Assembly: GCA_947084935.1 (NCBI GenBank) | Contig: CAMTUH010000003.1 | Location: 136,568 to 200,567, forward strand | Source of the DNA: CAMTUH01 sp947084935 | Lineage (GTDB): Bacteria; Pseudomonadota; Gammaproteobacteria; Coxiellales; Coxiellaceae | Reading direction: 5' to 3' | DNA: 64,000 nt | In this document: piece by piece, positions 43,517-52,146 of the stretch | How positions within the stretch are numbered: position 1 is the stretch's first letter | How the letters are laid out: each line of letters begins with the position of its first letter | The notes under the pieces: model-generated | Told to the model about the DNA's origin: nothing | Seen by the model: only the letters and a program-made list of their open reading frames with translations | Databases searched by the model: none | Made by a program: the position numbers and the translations under genes

Positions 43517-45520
43517 ATGCCCTCACGCCGTGACTGTGCTAATGCCATCCGTGCGTTGGCGATGGACGCTGTTCAGAAAGCCCACTCGGGTCATCCAGGA
43601 ATGCCCATGGGAATGGCGGACATCGCGGAAGTACTCTGGCGTGATTTTTTAAAAGTTAACCCCGCAAATCCGAAATGGGTGAACCGCGACCGATTTATTT
43701 TATCCAACGGTCACGGCGCGATGCTGCAATACGCGTTGTTACACCTCACGGGTTTTGATCTCAGCATGGACGACATCAAACAATTCCGCCAACTGCATTC
43801 GCGTACACCGGGACATCCGGAGTTAGGTCACGCACCGGGGATTGAAACTACTACGGGGCCGTTGGGGCAAGGTTTAGCAAACGGTGTGGGTATGGCCGTT
43901 GCCGAACAAATTCTGGCTGAAGCGTTTAATCGCGAAGATTTTCCGATCGTCGACCATTACACCTACGTGTTCGCGGGCGACGGTGATTTGATGGAGGGTA
44001 TTTCGCATGAAGCGTGTTCGCTCGCAGGAACTTTAGGGTTAGGCAAATTAATCGTATTTTACGACGATAATGGCATTTCTATCGATGGTGAAGTGAAAGC
44101 GTGGTTCACCGACGATACGCCAAGCCGTTTTGAAGCGTATCGCTGGCACGTGATTCCACACGTCGATGGCCACGATTCCGAAGCCGTTTATCGAGCCATT
44201 GAAGAAGCCCGAAGCGTCAAAGATAAACCGAGCCTGATTTGCTGCAAAACGATTATTGGTTACGGAGCGCCGGTGTTGGCGGGAAAAGCCGTGGCACACG
44301 GTGCGCCGTTGGGTGAGGAAGAAGTCGCGGGTGCGCGAAAAATTTTAAATTGGCCCCATCCGCCGTTTGAAATTCCTAAGGAAATTTACGCGGCGTGGGA
44401 CGCGCGCAAGAAAGGAAAAGAACACGAAACGGAATGGAATAGACTATTCACGCACTACAAAAAACAGCATCCCGATTTGGCGGAAGAATTTGACCGCCGT
44501 CAAAAGCGAGCGCTTCCCAAAGAGTGGGCGCACAAAATGAAAGACCTGATTGAGAAAATGCAAGTGTCCCGTGAAGACAATGCCACTCGAAAATTTTCGT
44601 TAAAATGCATCAATGCGTTTGCGCCGTTATTGCCGGAATTAATTGGCGGTTCCGCGGATTTGTCCGAATCGAATTGCACCGAGTGGTCTGGCGCAAATTT
44701 ATTGTCTCAAGAAAATCGTTCGGGAAACTATATTGAATACGGCGTGCGTGAATTTGGCATGACCGGTATGGTCAATGGAATGGCGCTGCACGGTGGTTTT
44801 ATTCCGTTTGCCGGGACGTTTTTAACGTTTTCGGATTACGCGCGCGGCGCGGTGCGTTTGGCGGCGGTTATGCAGGCACATTCCATTTTTGTGTATTCCC
44901 ACGATTCCATCGGGCTCGGTGAAGACGGGCCCACGCATCAGCCCATCGAACAATTACCCTCACTTCGAATGATTCCGGGTTTGCGCGTGTGGCGACCGTG
45001 CGACGGTGCTGAAACCGCGGTGGCGTGGCAGCAAGCGATTGAACACGCGGGGCCGAGTTGCCTCTTGCTCACGCGCCAAAAAGTAACGCATCAAGAGCGT
45101 GAAATAAAGCAATTATCCGAAATTGCAAAAGGCGGTTATGTTGTGTGGGAACCGAAATCCGAGCCACGCGTGATTTTGATGGCGACCGGATCCGAAGTGA
45201 GTATTGCCGTGGATGCGGCAAAACAATTACAAGAAAAAAGTATTGCGGCGCGAGTGGTTTCAATGCCGTGTTGTGAAGTCTTCAAAAGACAAGACGAAGC
45301 ATACCGCAACCGCGTGTTGCCAACGCACATCACGGCTCGCGTGGCGATTGAAGCGGCGGCACCGGATTATTGGTATCAATTTGTGGGTGACAACGGAAAG
45401 ATCATCGGCATCGACCGGTTTGGTGCTTCGGCACCGTGGAAAGACGTCTACGAAGCATATGGATTTACGCCGAAACACGTCGTTCATGTGGTTCAACAAT
45501 TACATAAGGGGGTACGATGA
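43517..45520 (+). CDS. tkt: Transketolase
   Basis: 667-aa thiamine-diphosphate enzyme of the non-oxidative pentose phosphate pathway. The start is MPSRRDCANAIRALAMDAVQ (ATG 43517 with AGGA upstream); the frame extends 20 codons further but without support. The ThDP motif GDGDLMEGISHEA ... DDNGISIDG, the SGHPGMPMG loop and the C-terminal GDNGKIIGIDRFGASAP are present. It overlaps gap by 4 bp and begins the carbohydrate cluster tkt-gap-pgk-pyk. Confidence 0.97.
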   Translation: MPSRRDCANAIRALAMDAVQKAHSGHPGMPMGMADIAEVLWRDFLKVNPANPKWVNRDRFILSNGHGAMLQYALLHLTGFDLSMDDIKQFRQLHSRTPGHPELGHAPGIETTTGPLGQGLANGVGMAVAEQILAEAFNREDFPIVDHYTYVFAGDGDLMEGISHEACSLAGTLGLGKLIVFYDDNGISIDGEVKAWFTDDTPSRFEAYRWHVIPHVDGHDSEAVYRAIEEARSVKDKPSLICCKTIIGYGAPVLAGKAVAHGAPLGEEEVAGARKILNWPHPPFEIPKEIYAAWDARKKGKEHETEWNRLFTHYKKQHPDLAEEFDRRQKRALPKEWAHKMKDLIEKMQVSREDNATRKFSLKCINAFAPLLPELIGGSADLSESNCTEWSGANLLSQENRSGNYIEYGVREFGMTGMVNGMALHGGFIPFAGTFLTFSDYARGAVRLAAVMQAHSIFVYSHDSIGLGEDGPTHQPIEQLPSLRMIPGLRVWRPCDGAETAVAWQQAIEHAGPSCLLLTRQKVTHQEREIKQLSEIAKGGYVVWEPKSEPRVILMATGSEVSIAVDAAKQLQEKSIAARVVSMPCCEVFKRQDEAYRNRVLPTHITARVAIEAAAPDYWYQFVGDNGKIIGIDRFGASAPWKDVYEAYGFTPKHVVHVVQQLHKGVR

Positions 45521-46521
45521 GTTACAACATTGCCATTAATGGTTACGGTCGAATTGGGCGAAATATTTTACGTGCCTTGTACGAATCAAAAAAACATAAA
45601 GATCTGAAAATTGTCGCGATTAACGATCTGGGCGATGTCAACACCAACGCACACTTAACCAAATACGATACGGTGCACGGACGATTTCAGGGTGATGTCC
45701 GCGTGGACAGCAATGGGCTGGTTATTAATGGCGATAAAATTAAAGTCTGCGCTGTTCGAAATCCAGAAGAATTGCCGTGGCGTGAATTGAATATTGATTT
45801 AGTGTTGGAATGCACGGGATTATTCGCGAGTCGGGAAAAATCCGAGGCGCATTTAAAAGCGGGCGCTAAAAAAGTGCTCATCTCAGCGCCCGCAGGAAAT
45901 GACGTTAAAACCATTGTATTTGGCGTGAATGAAAATACGCTGACAAATAAAGATAACATTATTTCGAACGCGTCGTGCACGACGAACTGTTTGGCACCAT
46001 TAGTTAAAGTATTAAATGATGCAGTGGGTGTTGAGCGCGGGTTGATGGTGACGGTGCATTCATACACGAACGATCAAAGCCTCACGGACAGTTATCACAA
46101 AGATCTTCATCGTGGGCGTGCGGCGGCAATGTCGATGATTCCCACGAAAACGGGTGCGGCTGCGGCAGTGGGGTTGGTTTTACCGGAATTGAATGGCAAG
46201 TTGGATGGTTATGCCATTCGCGTCCCCACCATCAATGTGTCGGTGATTGATTTTACTTTTGATGCGAAGAAATCTGTTTCGGTGGATGAAATCAATGCGA
46301 TTATGAAAAAAGCTGCTGAGGGGAAAATGAAGGGCATTTTGGGGTATAACGATGAGCCTTTGGTTTCCGTGGATTTTAATCACGATCCGCGTTCGTCGGT
46401 GTTTGACGCGGGGCAAACGCGTGTTATCGATCGGTTGGTGAAGGTGGTTTCTTGGTACGATAATGAGTGGGGATTCTCGAATCGCATGTTGGATACGGCG
46501 CAGGCGTTTTTGGCAGTGTAG
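45517..46521 (+). CDS. gap: Glyceraldehyde-3-phosphate dehydrogenase
   Basis: 334-aa glycolytic enzyme. The NAD-binding N-terminus is INGYGRIGRNILRAL, the active-site cysteine is in ISNASCTTNCLAPL and the C-terminal end is SWYDNEWGFSNRMLDTA. The INDLGDVNTNAHLTKYDT text resembles the gap/epd branch of proteobacteria. It is translationally coupled to tkt (ATGA overlap) and separated from pgk by a nested repeat, which may uncouple the second half of the cluster. Confidence 0.95.
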   Translation: MSYNIAINGYGRIGRNILRALYESKKHKDLKIVAINDLGDVNTNAHLTKYDTVHGRFQGDVRVDSNGLVINGDKIKVCAVRNPEELPWRELNIDLVLECTGLFASREKSEAHLKAGAKKVLISAPAGNDVKTIVFGVNENTLTNKDNIISNASCTTNCLAPLVKVLNDAVGVERGLMVTVHSYTNDQSLTDSYHKDLHRGRAAAMSMIPTKTGAAAAVGLVLPELNGKLDGYAIRVPTINVSVIDFTFDAKKSVSVDEINAIMKKAAEGKMKGILGYNDEPLVSVDFNHDPRSSVFDAGQTRVIDRLVKVVSWYDNEWGFSNRMLDTAQAFLAV

Positions 46522-46552
46522 CTTCGGTGTTCGTCTGAACGATGGGAATACC

Positions 46553-46650
46553 CGTAGCCTTGATGGAACGAATTCGTAGCCTGGGTGGAGCCCCGCTTCG
46601 GGGCGTAACCCAGGAATTCCTTGATTACGCATGGCTCCATCAAGGCTACG
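46553..46650. repeat. Nested GTAGCC-type palindromic repeat
   Basis: Outer CGTAGCCTTGATGGA ... CTCCATCAAGGCTACG encloses a second complete copy of the same kind (CGTAGCCTGGGTGGAGCCCC ... GGGGCGTAACCCAGG). One repeat appears to have inserted into, or duplicated within, another. It occupies most of the gap-pgk space. Confidence 0.85.
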
Positions 46651-46683
46651 CTCTTCACATTTAAAGGGGAGAAAAGAGGGAAA

Positions 46684-47871
46684 ATGTCTTCATTTCTAAA
46701 AATGTCCGATTTAAATTTAAAAGACAAACGCGTGCTGATTCGTGAAGATCTGAACGTGCCGATGGAAAATGGAAAAATTACCAGTGATGAGCGAATTATT
46801 CGCGCATTACCCACGATTGAAAAAGCACTGAAAGAAAGTGCGCGCGTGATGATTGTGTCTCATTTGGGGCGCCCTTCCGAAGGGAAGTTTAATGCAGAAT
46901 TTTCACTGCAACCGGTTGTCGAAGTGCTCAGCAAAAAATTAAATCGCGAAATTCCACTCGTGAAAAATTGGTTGGATGGAGTTTCCATAGAACCGGGGTC
47001 TGCTGTATTGTGCGAAAACGTGCGATTTTTCGCGGGCGAAAATAAAAACGATACCGCCTTGTCGAAACAAATGGCTGCGTTGTGCGATATTTTTGTGATG
47101 GACGCGTTTGCCACGGCGCATCGTGCGCAAGCGTCCACGGTTGGAGTTGCGGAATACGCGCCGATCGCGTGTGCGGGGCCGTTGTTGGTTTCTGAAATGG
47201 ATGCTTTGAGTCGTGCGTTGCAACACCCCAAGCGTCCGTTAGTGGCGATTGTTGGTGGGTCAAAAGTTTCTACTAAAATTCAATTACTCGAAAATTTATT
47301 GGACAAAGTTGATCAGTTGATTGTCGGTGGTGGCATTGCGAATACTTTTTTAAAAGCGCAAGGGTATGCGATTGGGAAATCCTTGTGCGAAGACGATTGG
47401 ATTAACTCTGCCAATGAATTTTGGAAAAAAGCCGAAAAGAAAAGCGTTTCTATTCCACTGCCGGTGGATGTTGTTGTCGCAAAAGAACTATCAAAAGACG
47501 CAAAGGCCCTGGTTAAAAAGATCGATGACGTTGCCGCCGATGAAAGCATATTCGACGTCGGTCCGAAAACCTCCGCGAGTTATGGTGCGCTAATGAAAGC
47601 CGCCGGTACCATCGTCTGGAACGGCCCCGTGGGCGTATTTGAGATCGATGCGTTCAGTCAGGGGACTAAGGCCTTGGCAGAGGCCGTTGCGGAGAGCCGC
47701 GCTTACTCCATCGCGGGTGGAGGCGATACGTTGGCGGCGCTCGATCAGTTCGGTATCAGTGATAAAATATCCTATATTAGTACCGGAGGCGGTGCTTTCT
47801 TGGAATTCATGGAAGGAAAACCGTTGCCCGCCCTGGTTATCCTACAGAAGCGAGCAAATCATCATGAGTAA
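46684..47871 (+). CDS. pgk: Phosphoglycerate kinase
   Basis: 395-aa glycolytic kinase. The ATG at 46684 (MSSFLKMSDLNLKDKRVLIR) lies after a GGGAAA-type ribosome site; the frame upstream runs into repeat DNA. Conserved blocks are REDLNVPMENGKI, VSHLGRPSEG, FVMDAFATAHRAQAS, IVGGSKVSTK and the nucleotide loop GGGDTLAAL. It shares an 8-bp overlap (ATGAGTAA) with pyk. Confidence 0.96.
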   Translation: MSSFLKMSDLNLKDKRVLIREDLNVPMENGKITSDERIIRALPTIEKALKESARVMIVSHLGRPSEGKFNAEFSLQPVVEVLSKKLNREIPLVKNWLDGVSIEPGSAVLCENVRFFAGENKNDTALSKQMAALCDIFVMDAFATAHRAQASTVGVAEYAPIACAGPLLVSEMDALSRALQHPKRPLVAIVGGSKVSTKIQLLENLLDKVDQLIVGGGIANTFLKAQGYAIGKSLCEDDWINSANEFWKKAEKKSVSIPLPVDVVVAKELSKDAKALVKKIDDVAADESIFDVGPKTSASYGALMKAAGTIVWNGPVGVFEIDAFSQGTKALAEAVAESRAYSIAGGGDTLAALDQFGISDKISYISTGGGAFLEFMEGKPLPALVILQKRANHHE

Positions 47872-49318
47872 AAATACCGACCACATGAAACGTCGCACCA
47901 AAATTATTGCGACGCTGGGTCCTGCAACTGACGATCCCGCCGTGCTGGAGAAAATCATTTACGAAGGTGTGGATATTGTACGGCTTAATTTTTCGCACGA
48001 TACGCATGAAAAACACAAACACCGAATCGATATGGTGCGTGAAGCCGCGAAAAAACAAGAACGAATTATCGGTATTTTAGCCGATTTGCAAGGTCCGAAA
48101 ATTCGGGTTGCCAATTTTAAAACCGGGAAAATTATTTTAAATACGGGTGACACTTTTATTTTAGATGCTGCTTTACCTTCCGATGCAGGAACGCAACAAT
48201 CGGTGGGCATCGACTATAAAGAGTTGCCGAAAGATGTTAAAGAAAACGATATTTTGTTGCTCGACGATGGTCGGTTGAAATTTATCGTTGAAAAGGTGAC
48301 AAAAGACCAAATTTTCTGTCGTGTTGAAGTGGGCGGTGTGTTATCGAACCACAAAGGAATTAACCGCAAAGGCGGCGGATTGTCCGCAAAATCGTTAACG
48401 GAAAAAGACATCGACGATTTAAAATTTGTGTTGAACTTGAATGTGGATTACGTCGCCATTTCATTTCCGCGCGATGCCGACGATGTAGTAAAGGCAAAAG
48501 AACTCATCAAAAAATTCAAAGGAACGGCGGGCGTCATTGCCAAAATTGAACGCACGGAAGCCGTGCACAATATCGATTCCATTATCGAAGCCAGCGACGG
48601 GGTCATGGTGGCGCGCGGTGATTTGGCTGTTGAAATTGGTGATGCAGAAGTACCCTTGGTGCAAAAAGATATTATTCACCGCGCGCGCAGCTTAGATAAG
48701 CCTGCGATTATAGCAACGCAAATGATGGAATCCATGATACACGCAACGGTACCTACGCGGGCCGAAGTGTCGGACGTTGCGAACGGTGTGCTCGACAATA
48801 CCGATGCCGTGATGTTGTCGGCCGAAACCGCGGTCGGTGATTATCCGGCGTTGGCTGTGGCGGCAATGGCGCGAACGTGTTTCGTTTCGGAGTCGCAACC
48901 GCGTTCTCACGTATCGAAACACCGCGTGGAAATTCGCTTCAAACGCGTGGATGAAGCCATTGCGATGGCGACGATGTATACCGCCAATCATTTAGATATT
49001 AAAGCGATTATTGCGTTGACGGAGTCGGGTGCCACGCCATTGTGGATGTCGCGCATCCGTACCGGTATTCCTATTTTTGCACTCAGTCGCTTCCCAAAAA
49101 CCTTAGGACGCATGACGTTGTATCGCGGCGTTTATCCGATTGAATTTGACCCTACTTCGTGCAACCGTGACGAAGTGAACCTTAAAGCCATTTCGGTGCT
49201 TGAAAAACACCATCTCGTTCAAAAAGACGACCTCGTTATTTTAACCAAAGGGGATTTCATGGGCGTCGTCGGTGGCTCCAATGCGCTCAAAATTTTGGTG
49301 GTGGGTAAAGTGGTGTGA
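47864..49318 (+). CDS. pyk: Pyruvate kinase
   Basis: 484-aa enzyme. The start MSKNTDHMKRRTKIIATLGPA overlaps the pgk stop. The active-site segments NFSHDTHEKH, GRLKFIVEKV, AKIERTEAVHNID, VARGDLAVEIG and TQMMESMIHATVPTRAEVSDVANGV are complete. The effector-binding C-terminal domain ends VVGGSNALKILVVGKVV. It is the last gene of the cluster; a GTAGCC repeat follows the stop. Confidence 0.97.
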   Translation: MSKNTDHMKRRTKIIATLGPATDDPAVLEKIIYEGVDIVRLNFSHDTHEKHKHRIDMVREAAKKQERIIGILADLQGPKIRVANFKTGKIILNTGDTFILDAALPSDAGTQQSVGIDYKELPKDVKENDILLLDDGRLKFIVEKVTKDQIFCRVEVGGVLSNHKGINRKGGGLSAKSLTEKDIDDLKFVLNLNVDYVAISFPRDADDVVKAKELIKKFKGTAGVIAKIERTEAVHNIDSIIEASDGVMVARGDLAVEIGDAEVPLVQKDIIHRARSLDKPAIIATQMMESMIHATVPTRAEVSDVANGVLDNTDAVMLSAETAVGDYPALAVAAMARTCFVSESQPRSHVSKHRVEIRFKRVDEAIAMATMYTANHLDIKAIIALTESGATPLWMSRIRTGIPIFALSRFPKTLGRMTLYRGVYPIEFDPTSCNRDEVNLKAISVLEKHHLVQKDDLVILTKGDFMGVVGGSNALKILVVGKVV

Positions 49319-49341
49319 GCCTCGGACTTTTCTAGTGAATT

Positions 49342-49418
49342 GTAGCCTGGATGGAGCTCCGCTTTGCGGGGCGAAATCCGGGAATTCCTTGATTCCGCTA
49401 TCGCTGCATCAAGGCTAC
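49342..49418. repeat. GTAGCC-type palindromic repeat after pyk
   Basis: Begins GTAGCCTGGATGGAGC and ends GCATCAAGGCTAC with CTCCGC/GCGGGG pairing, followed by a GTTGGG...CCCAAC hairpin (to about 49470). No gene is visible between pyk and the ORF at 49606; the remaining ~130 bp show nothing recognisable. Confidence 0.78.
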
Positions 49419-49605
49419 GTTTTGATTCGTAGCACGTTGGGGGCTGAGCCCTGCGAAGCCCAACACTGTGACTAATAAATCGTTAAGTATCCATTCTTAA
49501 GCCCCAATGAAAAATTTGACTTATTTCTGAGAATCGAGCTTCAGCATTGATTGCTTCGAAATAAATCGATAGCATGGAAAAAATGGACAACGCAGTGGTT
49601 TATTT

Positions 49606-50082
49606 ATGAGAGCACTTTATCAACTTGTTGTTCTCGTCTCTTATTTAGCGAGACAATATTGGCAAAACAATTTTTCTTCCCCTCCAGAAGCAGTTTCAAT
49701 TCAAGATCACTCTACTCAGTATGGAGCTATTCAGATTCCCACCGATGATGGTGACGACAGTGCAGGTGTAGAAGGACCGCAAAATAATCCTCCTCAAGAT
49801 AATAATGATGATGACATTGGAGTCGCTCTGCTTGAGCCTGAACCTGAACCTGAGCAAAACCCCGTTTCCGATATTTTATTATCGGTACCGGAAGCACCGG
49901 AGATTCCGCCTATTCGGACCGATGCTTATTGGGACCGTTTTAAAAATATTGCTGAATTAGTCGCTACGGCGGTAGCAACTAATGGTCTTTGGCAATACCT
50001 GAATAGTGTCGGGATCGGTAACTTAACCACAGAAAGTGGATGGGGTGACCTTTCCCCTGGATTAATACCACGGCATCAATGA
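49606..50082 (+). CDS. Unknown acidic protein, 3' end cut by insertion sequence
   Basis: 158-codon frame whose last codon pair falls at the left end of the IS (the stop TGA is made from the terminal TGAGAT of the IS). The product starts MRALYQLVVLVSYLARQYW (short hydrophobic start) and continues with an acidic, Pro/Glu-rich region (DDGDDSAG, EPEPEPEQNP) and an aromatic segment YWDRFKNIAELVATAVATNG. Restoring the joint by removing the IS and one target copy gives only nine more codons before a stop, so the original gene may have ended there or already been frameshifted. Not recognised. Confidence 0.5.
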   Translation: MRALYQLVVLVSYLARQYWQNNFSSPPEAVSIQDHSTQYGAIQIPTDDGDDSAGVEGPQNNPPQDNNDDDIGVALLEPEPEPEQNPVSDILLSVPEAPEIPPIRTDAYWDRFKNIAELVATAVATNGLWQYLNSVGIGNLTTESGWGDLSPGLIPRHQ

Positions 50083-50092
50083 GATTTTCATG

Positions 50093-50911
50093 TTATGCAG
50101 CCTGCTTTGCAAATGCAACTGGCGGCATATAATTCAATGAACTGTGTGGTCTTTCGTTGTTGTAGTGCTGCCTCCATTGGTTAATTTCATCTCTGGCTTC
50201 ATCAATTGATCGAAACCAGTGCTGATTTAAACACTCATTTCGGAACTTGCCATTCAAGCTTTCAACAAATGCATTTTGGGTTGGCTTACCGGGTTGGATA
50301 AAAGCTAACTTAACGTTACTTTCCTTGGACCAAAAAAACATCGCCTTGCTCGTGAATTCTGTGCCATTATCACAAACGATTTGTTTTGGTAACCCATGCT
50401 GCTCACCAAGCCGCATTAAAAAACGCGCAACCTGAACCCCCGATATAGAAAATTCAGCTAACTGGCCAATGAGTTCACGGTTAAAATCATCTATGATGTT
50501 TAGCACACGAAAGCGCCGACCGTTCGCTAATTGGTCGTAAACAAAATCCATTGACCAGCGCTCATTCATTCGGAAAAGTGCCGACATAACCAACCGTGGT
50601 CGTTGTAATTTTTTACGCTTTTTAGTGCGAACCTGTAAATTTTCTTCTTTATAAATTCGGTATGTCTTCTTCTTGTTAATCACTAAACCTTCTCCTTTTA
50701 ACAATCCATGAAGCATCAAATAACCATATCGAGGATATTGAGCCGCTAAACACTTCAATCGTGCCCTGAGCGGCTCGTTGGCCCACCGTTTAGGGCGGTA
50801 GCGGTAAGCAGTTCGGCTTAGCCCAACCAGCTTGCAAGCGATTCGTTCACTGAGCTTGAACACACTGACTAAGTGGCGAATAACTTGTTTTTTGCTAGCA
50901 GGCTTTACCAC
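50093..50911 (-). CDS. IS407-group transposase OrfB (DDE integrase core)
   Basis: 272-aa catalytic part. The DDE residues are visible as MDFVYD, VCDNGTEF and FVESLNGKFRNECLN (D, D, E with the +7 Lys/Arg), preceded by the HTH_21-like RYGYLMLHGLLKGEG. It is made mainly as an OrfAB fusion through the slippery site; a GTG at 50911 opens the separate frame. The full DDE triad and lack of stops suggest the enzyme is functional. Confidence 0.93.
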   Translation of the reverse strand: MVKPASKKQVIRHLVSVFKLSERIACKLVGLSRTAYRYRPKRWANEPLRARLKCLAAQYPRYGYLMLHGLLKGEGLVINKKKTYRIYKEENLQVRTKKRKKLQRPRLVMSALFRMNERWSMDFVYDQLANGRRFRVLNIIDDFNRELIGQLAEFSISGVQVARFLMRLGEQHGLPKQIVCDNGTEFTSKAMFFWSKESNVKLAFIQPGKPTQNAFVESLNGKFRNECLNQHWFRSIDEARDEINQWRQHYNNERPHSSLNYMPPVAFAKQAA

Positions 50912-51168
50912 TTTTTTAAAATAACATCCTTCAGGGCTTCGTTTTCAAGCAGTTTTTCGGCCAGCAGTTTCTTGAGTTTGTTGTTTTCTGTTTCCAGCTC
51001 TCGCAAACGTTTGGCTTCATTTACTTCAAGGCCACCATATTTGCTGCGCCAGTTGTAAAAGGTACCACTGGATATGCCTAAGCGACGGCAAAGGTCATCA
51101 ACCTTCGTGCCACCCTCATGCTCTTTGAGCGCTTTAATGATTTGTTCTTCTGTATAACGTTTTTTCAT
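50905..51168 (-). CDS. IS407-group transposase OrfA
   Basis: 87-aa helix-turn-helix protein (KKRYTEEQIIKALKEHEGGT, RRLGISSGTFYNWRSKYGG) with a leucine-zipper-like tail (RELETENNKLKKLLAEKLLENEALKD). It binds the inverted repeats and regulates transposition. Its 3' end carries A_AAA_AAG in frame (50917-50911), the canonical -1 slippery heptamer, six bases before its stop. Confidence 0.93.
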   Translation of the reverse strand: MKKRYTEEQIIKALKEHEGGTKVDDLCRRLGISSGTFYNWRSKYGGLEVNEAKRLRELETENNKLKKLLAEKLLENEALKDVILKKW

Positions 51169-51215
51169 TTTGAGATCTCCTGCGTCGTAGATTAATTGGA
51201 AATCTCATCAATGTC

Positions 51216-51437
51216 ATGGCGTTAATCTTGGGGGATAGGTCAGTGGCTACGCTTCGTAAATTATTACCTAATAAAACGGTTGTATTCGCTGATGAAAGTG
51301 GCATTATCACTATCCCATTTATTAGCTTAAGTGATGATGTAATGCATCATTTTGGCCTGACCTATTCGCAGTGCTTCCTGCAAGAAACTTCGGAGAGGCA
51401 AAAAATAGAGCGCTCTGCTGGAATGCAATCTAACTAG
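51216..51437 (+). pseudogene. C-terminal fragment of a paralogue of the neighbouring 202-aa gene
   Basis: The 73-residue frame contains SVATLRKLLPNKTVVFADES, TIPFISLSDDVMHHFGLTYSQCF. This aligns with the C-terminal part of the opposite-strand gene at 51434-52042 (ALIATLHQLLPKGALI ... IIPFVYLNNSTARCFQETYWQCY). The N-terminal two thirds are absent and the IS lies 8 bp upstream. It is a decayed copy, convergent with the intact gene and overlapping its stop by 4 bp. Confidence 0.65.
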
Positions 51438-52042
51438 CTGCAACTAAAATTATAGGTCTTGTCTTCTTGATCTTCGTTATTGCTACCTTGCATTTGCTGC
51501 CTATTCAAATACTCAATGTTTTCTTTAAATATTTTTAAAGTGTCCCCCGTATAGCATTGCCAATAGGTTTCTTGAAAGCACCGTGCAGTGGAATTATTGA
51601 GGTAGACAAAAGGTATGATCAGAGTCTTATCTTGCTGTATTAATGCCCCTTTGGGTAGTAATTGATGAAGTGTAGCGATTAAGGCTCTATTTGCTGTGCG
51701 CTCATTTTCGTCATCATTATCTTCTAAGAAAATAGTCAGTTGATTTTGATTGGTATCCACAAGGAATTTTGTTTTTTTCCCGATATGGTACATCTCAATT
51801 GTGGACTTCAATGTGCTAGCATTTTCTTGGATAGCTCGATATCCATTGGAATTGCTGCTCGAAGCGCTGATGGAGTGTGATACGATGGACTCCAAAGATA
51901 ATTCGCGCGGAATGCTATCCGTATTAAATTGTGCAATATAATAGGCCAAAAGGGATGGGCTTGAGGCGACGGTTGTATTTTCTCCTATCTTTTTAGTAGG
52001 CTGTTCTTGCTCTGTAGCGTTTAGCAATACCTCATAACGCAT
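51434..52042 (-). CDS. Hypothetical protein with a truncated paralogue next to it
   Basis: 202-aa soluble protein, no signal peptide or membrane helix. The middle is Ser/Asn-rich (SHSISASSSNSNGYRA). The C-terminal region (about 130-180) has the ATLHQLLPK ... IIPFVYLN pattern shared with the fragment at 51216-51437, and the tail is acidic (SNNEDQEDKTYNFSCS). The ribosome site is only moderate (AAGAAGGAAATTCACT before the ATG). Not recognised; lineage-specific, possibly secreted protein family by context. Confidence 0.65.
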   Translation of the reverse strand: MRYEVLLNATEQEQPTKKIGENTTVASSPSLLAYYIAQFNTDSIPRELSLESIVSHSISASSSNSNGYRAIQENASTLKSTIEMYHIGKKTKFLVDTNQNQLTIFLEDNDDENERTANRALIATLHQLLPKGALIQQDKTLIIPFVYLNNSTARCFQETYWQCYTGDTLKIFKENIEYLNRQQMQGSNNEDQEDKTYNFSCS

Positions 52043-52146
52043 AGTGAATTTCCTTCTTACTTATCCTTATTATTCTTGTAACTTATTGATATACAAGATC
52101 AACCCTGTTATAGTGCTGCTAACGAGCTCAAAGGGATTTCCCCTCT

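Larger units (their letters stand above)
50080..51207 (-). mobile_element. IS3-family insertion sequence (IS407 group), intact
   Basis: 1128-bp element bounded by imperfect inverted repeats that begin TGAGATTT at both ends (TGAGATTTTCATGTTAT and TGAGATTTCCAATTAAT), and by a 4-bp direct repeat TCAA at 50076-50079 and 51208-51211. It contains orfA and orfB in the order and with the -1 frameshift signal typical of the family. A 4-bp target duplication is characteristic of the IS407 group. Intact ends and frames suggest recent insertion. Confidence 0.93.

Noticed and set aside
23468..49418. GTAGCC repeats as a CRISPR array
   Set aside because: They are palindromic, single, kilobases apart and have no regular spacers or cas genes.
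49470..49505. GTTAAGTAT...CTTAAGCCC upstream of the acidic ORF as a regulatory direct repeat
   Set aside because: Half-sites are 14 bases apart, not 11, and no promoter elements line up with them.
51216..51437. A complete small gene of 73 codons
   Set aside because: It has no ribosome site, begins 8 bp from the IS end, and its sequence matches only the C-terminal part of the neighbouring 202-aa protein.
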